Positions 26,373 to 30,119 of a stretch of 30,119 bases of DNA are shown here, piece by piece. Both the position numbers and the translations under genes were made by a program. Origin of the DNA: Candidatus Fermentithermobacillaceae bacterium UBA3951 (lineage in GTDB: Bacteria > Bacillota > Sulfobacillia > Fermentithermobacillales > Fermentithermobacillaceae); assembly GCA_002385465.1 (NCBI GenBank), contig DGDN01000028.1, forward strand, positions 1-30,119. The letters are read 5' to 3'. Every line of letters starts with the position of its first letter. The first letter of the stretch is position 1. Under the pieces are notes generated by a model that was given only the letters and a program-made list of their open reading frames with translations, was not told where the DNA came from and did not search any database.

Positions 26373-26765
26373 CTGTTGTCGACGGTCATGGGTAGTTGTG
26401 GAACAGAAAACGCAGTTCCTGGACCTTCTGACGGGAGAGAGTCTCCCTCCAACAGTTCGCGGTCGTACCGGGAGAACCGGAGCACCCTGATTCTTCCTGC
26501 ACATGAAAGCACGCGAAGCGAGACCGCTTGGTTTTGTTAGCGATTTCATTAGCGGTTCCCGTCGTACACTGAGAGGCTGCGGAGACCGTGGGATCAACTG
26601 CATTCCTTACCTCAAGCAACACCATGAGCGAAGGCGATAGCCAGACCTTCACCATACATCTAAGAGCCGCGTGCATTAGGACAAGACCTGTCACGAATGT
26701 CTGGCGCCTGACCTGCGTATATCCCGCCCATATTATGGCAACCATACCAGCTGGGGGGTATCTCA
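26373..26765 (+). other. 393-base gap between spoIID and the spoIIQ-like gene
   Basis: No gene is convincing. The stretch holds a hairpin GGGAGA/TCTCCC (26433-26438 and 26442-26447, three-base loop), a second AAGCG/CGCTT (26516-26520 and 26525-26529) followed by a T-rich GGTTTTGTT that may act as a weak terminator, and TAGCG repeats at about 26538-26555. The sigma-F-like promoter of the next gene is at its end. Opposite-strand open frames span it but have no ribosome site and no recognisable protein. Confidence 0.45.
26717..26746 (+). promoter_or_regulatory. Sigma-F-like forespore promoter for the spoIIQ-like gene
   Basis: GTATA (26717-26721) and GGCAACCATA (26737-26746) with a 15-base spacer. 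This matches the sigma-F form (GYWTA, then GGNRANANTW) except at one position of the -10. spoIIQ is a classic sigma-F gene in B. subtilis. The predicted start is only about 13 bases from the ATG, leaving room for the GGGGGG ribosome site at 26753-26758. Confidence 0.6.
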
Positions 26766-27605
26766 ATGGACATAAACAAACCGTCCGGGAACGGCGCGTC
26801 CTGCAACGGTTCGTCCCGCTGGTACAGGAGGCGGGCGAATGCGGAACGCAGATGGCAGGCGATCCTCAGGGCCGCGATAATCGGCGCGTACTGCGTAGTG
26901 CTCCTCGTCGCAGGCCTTTACCTGGGTTACAAGGGCAGGGAACGACCCGAACCGGAGTACGCCTCGCTCCCCGGAACGAGCGAGGCCCAGGAACCCGCGC
27001 TTCCCGTCAGCGAAGGCGGTGCATCCGCGAGTTCGGAAGACTCGCCTTCTTCTCCCACACCAAGCACCGTTCACGCCACAACGCCCGCGGCATCTGACGA
27101 GACCGTAGCGCAGACACCCGAGATGCAGGAAGCACCTCAGGCACCGAACGGTGGCACAGTGTCCACGACGAGCAGTCCGGAGGAAGCGGCAGTTCCAATT
27201 ATGAACGAGGATAAGCCCGCCTCCGGTACGGGCGCCGAATCTCCCACATGGCCGGTCCAGGGAGAGATCGTAGCCGAACCCAGGTGGGTCTTCTCGGATT
27301 ACATGGAAGAGTGGCGCTATTTTCCCGGCGTTGAGATCGCCGTTAACCCCGGCACTCCCGTAACCGCGTCCATGTCCGGCAAAGTCGTATCGGTCCGCAT
27401 AGACCCGGACCTCGGTACCGTCGTCACCCTGGAGCATCTTGGCGGGATGACCACTGAATACGGACGGCTTTCTGGGTGCATCTTAGGCGTTGGTGACACA
27501 GTGAAGCAGGGTGAGGAGATCGCTCGAACGGACGGCACAACGTTTTACTTCGCCGCCAAGGTAAACGACGAGGCTGTCATGGTGACGAAGTACTTGACGC
27601 CATAG
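26766..27605 (+). CDS. spoIIQ: SpoIIQ-like membrane protein with degenerate LytM/M23 domain
   Basis: A 279-residue bitopic protein: a short basic cytoplasmic N-terminus, one membrane helix (about 33-54), a long Ser/Pro/Thr/Glu/Ala linker (about 57-160) and a C-terminal LytM-type domain (about 162-278). In SpoIIQ the domain faces the space between forespore and mother-cell membranes and docks with SpoIIIAH. The M23 zinc site is lost: where HxGxD is expected there is F186-P-G-V-E190, and the closing HxH is F260-Y-F262. It is therefore probably not a peptidase, as is also proposed for B. subtilis SpoIIQ. The call rests on position between spoIID and spoIIID, topology and the sigma-F-like promoter. 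ATG 26766 has GGGGGG seven bases upstream. The linker is longer than I would expect. Confidence 0.85.
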   Translation: MDINKPSGNGASCNGSSRWYRRRANAERRWQAILRAAIIGAYCVVLLVAGLYLGYKGRERPEPEYASLPGTSEAQEPALPVSEGGASASSEDSPSSPTPSTVHATTPAASDETVAQTPEMQEAPQAPNGGTVSTTSSPEEAAVPIMNEDKPASGTGAESPTWPVQGEIVAEPRWVFSDYMEEWRYFPGVEIAVNPGTPVTASMSGKVVSVRIDPDLGTVVTLEHLGGMTTEYGRLSGCILGVGDTVKQGEEIARTDGTTFYFAAKVNDEAVMVTKYLTP

Positions 27606-27788
27606 AAACGCAGCCGAATCGCCGTACCGCGCTACCCAACGAGCGCTTCGGCCGCTCCGTGATTTCAGGCGGTTCGAAGCATGGCCCCTTGCCCATCGCC
27701 ACTCTGTTTCGCCACACTGTGAGGTTTGCGCTTCACCGACCGAATTAACTCAGCACTAGAGCATAGACATATTAGCGTAAGACGCAGC

Positions 27789-27795
27789 GAGGGGG
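27789..27795 (+). promoter_or_regulatory. Ribosome binding site of spoIIID
   Basis: GAGGGGG seven bases before ATG 27803 fixes the start. The 197-base region upstream (27606-27802) otherwise holds a weak hairpin GAGCG/CGCTC (about 27640-27656) and no promoter that I can fit well. Confidence 0.6.
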
Positions 27796-27802
27796 CCCTG
27801 CC

Positions 27803-28069
27803 ATGAACGACGTAATTTGGAAGCGTGCGATTGAGATAGGCGAATTCATAGGTCAGACCCACGCCACGGTTCGGGAGACCGCGCGTTCGTTCGGCGTGTC
27901 TAAGAGCACTGTCCATAAGGATGTTACCGACCGGCTGCCCAAGATCCGCCCGCAACTGGCCAAGCTGGTCCGAGAGGTTCTTGACATGAATAAAGCAGAA
28001 CGCCACATAAGAGGGGGTGAAGCCACGAGGAGGAAGTATCAAGCCGAACAGGCCGAACAAGCGCTCTAA
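27803..28069 (+). CDS. spoIIID: Sporulation transcription regulator SpoIIID
   Basis: An 88-residue DNA-binding protein that adjusts the sigma-E regulon in the mother cell, activating and repressing many genes. It matches the family along its whole length: an N-terminal helix pair (WKRAIEIGEFIGQTHATVRETA), the helix-turn-helix with FGVSKSTVHKDV (about 30-41), then RLPKIRP and the C-terminal basic helix RHIRGGEATRRKYQ, which also contacts DNA. ATG 27803 has GAGGGGG upstream. It is followed by the mbl gene after about 120 bases, the usual spoIIID-mbl order in spore-forming Bacillota. Confidence 0.97.
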   Translation: MNDVIWKRAIEIGEFIGQTHATVRETARSFGVSKSTVHKDVTDRLPKIRPQLAKLVREVLDMNKAERHIRGGEATRRKYQAEQAEQAL

Positions 28070-28188
28070 CAAGCCCTTTAACAATTACTGCAACAATCCT
28101 CTAACGGCACTCCAAGAGAACGACGATATAGCCCGGGGAAGCCACCTGCTGGTTCTTCGGGCCTTCGATTCTTGAGGAGTGCATACCG

Positions 28189-29196
28189 ATGGGTAGACGC
28201 GTCGGGATCGATCTGGGGACCTGTTCGGTCCTTGTTTTCGTGCGAGGCTTGGGAATCGTAACGAGAGAACCTTCCGTTGTCGCAAAAGAAGTGTCCACGA
28301 ACAAGATCATCGCAGTCGGTAATGAGGCCAAAAGGATGCTGGGACGGACTCCAGGGACCATCGTTACGGTCCGCCCCTTGAGAGGGGGAGTCATCACCGA
28401 CTACGATGTGACTCTGGCCATGCTTCGCCATTTCGTAAGACAAAGCGTTCCGTGGTTCCCACCCACTAAGCCAGAGCTATTGATCGCAGTTCCCGCGTCA
28501 GTCACCCATGTGGAGCGCAGGGCGGTCTTGCAGGCGGGCAAGGAAGCAGGAGGCGGCAACGTCCATATTCTTGAGGAACCGCTCCTGGCGGCCCTGGGTG
28601 CCGGGTTGGATATTGACGGGCCTTCCGGGCACATGATTGTGGACATCGGCGGGGGCACCACGGATATTGCCGTCCTGTCTATGCGCGAGATGGTGACTCA
28701 GGCATCAACCAGGGTCGGCGGGGATGCGCTTGACGATGCCATCGTCCGTTATGTCCGCAGAGAGTACAACCTCATAATCGGCGAGCAGACCGCTGAGAAA
28801 GCCAAGATGGCAGTGGGTTCGGCGTTTCCCACCGAAAAGACAGAAGTGGAGATAAGGGGCCGCGACCTGGTCTCAGGGATGCCGCGCAGTCTCGTGCTGG
28901 ACTCATGGGGAGTGCGCGAAGCCATGAGCGATCCTCTGGCTATAATTGCGCAAGCGGTCCGAAGTGTCCTGGACAAGACTCCTCCGGAGCTCCTGGGGGA
29001 CATAATCGAGCACGGTATAGTGCTGACCGGCGGCGGGGCTCTACTCAAAGGCATTGATGAGTCCATCCGGCGCGAGACTGGGGTGGCCGTCCACGTCGCC
29101 GAAGACCCGGTATCCTGTGTTGCCGCAGGCACCAAGACGGCTCTGGAACAGTTAAATGTCTACGGACGAAAGCGCAGGATGGCGGGCAGAGACTAG
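28189..29196 (+). CDS. mbl: Rod-shape determining protein, MreB/Mbl family
   Basis: Bacterial actin homologue that assembles under the membrane and guides lateral wall synthesis. The 335-residue protein shows the actin-fold phosphate loops GIDLGTCSVLVF (about 6-17) and DIGGGTTDIAVL (about 152-163), LEEPLLAALGAG in between, and the adenosine motif LTGGGALLKGID (about 280-291). Position between spoIIID and the flagellar flhO/flhP pair identifies it as the Mbl paralogue rather than the mreBCD copy. ATG 28189 is preceded by GAGGAG at 28173-28178. The usual GTAN motif reads GTCS here, a minor difference. Confidence 0.95.
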   Translation: MGRRVGIDLGTCSVLVFVRGLGIVTREPSVVAKEVSTNKIIAVGNEAKRMLGRTPGTIVTVRPLRGGVITDYDVTLAMLRHFVRQSVPWFPPTKPELLIAVPASVTHVERRAVLQAGKEAGGGNVHILEEPLLAALGAGLDIDGPSGHMIVDIGGGTTDIAVLSMREMVTQASTRVGGDALDDAIVRYVRREYNLIIGEQTAEKAKMAVGSAFPTEKTEVEIRGRDLVSGMPRSLVLDSWGVREAMSDPLAIIAQAVRSVLDKTPPELLGDIIEHGIVLTGGGALLKGIDESIRRETGVAVHVAEDPVSCVAAGTKTALEQLNVYGRKRRMAGRD

Positions 29197-29263
29197 CCCT
29201 TCTCAACTCTTAGCTTAACTCTCGTCTCAAACCTCCGATATCTAGATGGGGGGAGAGATATCG

Positions 29264-30007
29264 ATGCTTCGAGGCATCATTTCGGGCGTCACTGCGATGC
29301 GTGCCCAGGTTACAAACCAAGAAGTAATTGCAAACAACCTGGCTAATGTAAATACCGCCGCCTACAATAGGGACACAATCGTGTTTTCGAGCTTTCACGA
29401 CGTCCTGACCATGATGTTTCGCGGAAACGACTTTCCGCAGGCTATCGGGGGAATGTCTTCAGGCGCGGTCGTTCACGATGTTGAGACAGTGCGGTCGGTT
29501 GGGCCAATTGAGAATACCGGTGGACTGATGGACGTCGCCCTTCCGGGCGGCGTCTATTTTGCAGTGGAGACGCCTTCGGGCACTCGGTACACCAGGCGTG
29601 GAGACTTTGAGATGTCAGCCGATGGGTACCTTACCCTGGGTGGATACCGCGTATTGGGCCGCGGCGGCCCGATCCAGGTAAACGAGTACAGGTCAAGGGC
29701 CATTAGGGAAGATGGGGCCGTCGTCTGCGACGGCGTTGTGGTAGACACCCTGAATGCATACACCTTCGCCAATGAAAGCGCCCTCACCAAGGAGGGGACA
29801 TCGCTTTTCAACGCAGGCAACACCACTCCCGTGCTCCTGGATAATCCGGTCCTTATAACCGGAGCCCTGGAGAAGTCCTCGGTTGACCCTGTAATCGAAA
29901 TGGTGAGCCTGATAACGGCCATGCGCGCCTACGAGGCTGCGCAGAGAGCCATTCAATCCCACGACGAGACCCTCGGCATGGCAGTCGAGAGAGTAGGTCG
30001 CGTGTAG
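29264..30007 (+). CDS. flhO: Flagellar hook-basal body rod protein FlhO (FlgF/FlgG family)
   Basis: A 247-residue distal-rod/hook-type flagellar component. The N-terminal flagellar rod motif (NNLANVNTAAYNRD) forms the conserved helix used in rod and hook assembly. The central beta-rich region has FAVETPSGTRYTRRGDFEMSADGYLTLGGYRVLG, and the C-terminal helix VIEMVSLITAMRAYEAAQRAIQSHDETL completes the terminal coiled-coil pair. ATG 29264 is chosen because GGGGGGAGAG (29247-29256) lies seven bases upstream; the open frame starting at 29246 would include the ribosome site. FlhO followed by FlhP after mbl is the same order as in B. subtilis. No signal peptide is seen, as expected for type III export. 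Confidence 0.94.
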   Translation: MLRGIISGVTAMRAQVTNQEVIANNLANVNTAAYNRDTIVFSSFHDVLTMMFRGNDFPQAIGGMSSGAVVHDVETVRSVGPIENTGGLMDVALPGGVYFAVETPSGTRYTRRGDFEMSADGYLTLGGYRVLGRGGPIQVNEYRSRAIREDGAVVCDGVVVDTLNAYTFANESALTKEGTSLFNAGNTTPVLLDNPVLITGALEKSSVDPVIEMVSLITAMRAYEAAQRAIQSHDETLGMAVERVGRV

Positions 30008-30029
30008 GAGAGGAAACGGGGGATAGAGC

Positions 30030-30119
30030 ATGTTAAGAGCGCTTTGGACTGGGGCTACGGGGATGACTTCCCAGCAGCTCCTTATTGACACCATCTCCAA
30101 CAACCTGGCCAACGTGAAC
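30030..30119 (+). CDS. flhP: Flagellar hook-basal body protein FlhP (FlgG family), 5' end
   Basis: Only the first 30 codons are present; the gene runs off the right edge. The product begins MLRALWTGATGMTSQQ and contains the family motif ISNNLANVN. AGGAGAGG and GGGGGA sequences precede ATG 30030. It follows flhO by 22 bases and is clearly a paralogue of it, so the pair is likely co-transcribed. Confidence 0.93.
   Translation, partial: MLRALWTGATGMTSQQLLIDTISNNLANVN

Noticed and set aside
26386..26766. A 126-codon minus-strand open frame across the spoIID-spoIIQ gap
   Set aside because: Its start sits on the ribosome site of the plus-strand gene, no ribosome site precedes it, and the product resembles nothing I know; kept only as part of the unexplained gap.
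27640..27656. GAGCG/CGCTC hairpin after the spoIIQ-like gene as a terminator
   Set aside because: Only five base pairs and no T-run follow it.
27768..27775. CATATTAG as a sigma-E -10 before spoIIID
   Set aside because: The -35 position at 14-15 bases upstream lacks the ATA core, so the pair does not fit well enough to list.

Overview
The window looks like a chromosomal segment of a spore-forming, flagellated, Gram-positive bacterium, probably a deep-branching, fairly GC-rich member of the Bacillota (Clostridia- or Limnochordia-like). Evidence: spoIID, a spoIIQ-like gene, spoIIID, an mbl/mreB gene, two flagellar rod/hook genes, an Enterococcus-type V-ATPase operon, many TTG/GTG starts with strong AGGAGG-type ribosome binding sites, and dense co-directional packing. 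The gene order closely follows, as I remember it, the Bacillus subtilis tal-rho-rpmE-prfA-prmC-tsaC-ywlE-rpiB-ywlG-...-mnaA-atp-murAA-spoIID-spoIIQ-spoIIID-mbl-flhO-flhP segment.

Region by region. 1-0.9 kb: 3' end of a beta-keto-acid cleavage enzyme gene, then a transaldolase-like aldolase. 1.1-4.0 kb: rho, with a ~417-residue low-complexity N-terminal extension, and rpmE with its own promoter, a structured leader and a rho-independent terminator. 4.1-9.8 kb: a tightly coupled translation-quality and housekeeping run: YqhQ-like membrane protein, prfA, prmC, a fused TsaC/Sua5 plus YwlE-like arginine phosphatase, rpiB and ywlG. 9.8-12.7 kb: dCMP deaminase, then a clear sigma-A promoter driving a TagO/WecA-type glycosyl-1-phosphate transferase and UDP-GlcNAc 2-epimerase (cell-wall polymer precursors).

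12.9-21.8 kb: a nine-gene V-type ATPase operon in the order F-I-K-E-C-G-A-B-D (Enterococcus ntp nomenclature). It occupies the place where relatives carry the F-type atp operon. The rotor ring subunit keeps the full set of residues that bind Na+ in E. hirae NtpK. 22.1-23.4 kb: murA. 23.4-25.2 kb: an opposite-strand pair, an HD-domain phosphohydrolase (COG1078/YwfO type) and a YwgA-like protein, translationally coupled, of lower GC, lying between murA and spoIID. This is the best candidate for an accessory or poorly described system.

25.4-30.1 kb: sporulation and morphogenesis genes: spoIID (with a sigma-E-like promoter), a degenerate LytM/M23 membrane protein resembling SpoIIQ (with a sigma-F-like promoter), spoIIID, mbl, then flhO and the start of flhP. 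The two gaps longer than 300 bases are 21811-22118 (AT-rich, hairpins, no gene) and 26373-26765 (no convincing gene, hairpins, promoter at the end). I saw no tRNA, rRNA, CRISPR array or insertion sequence.
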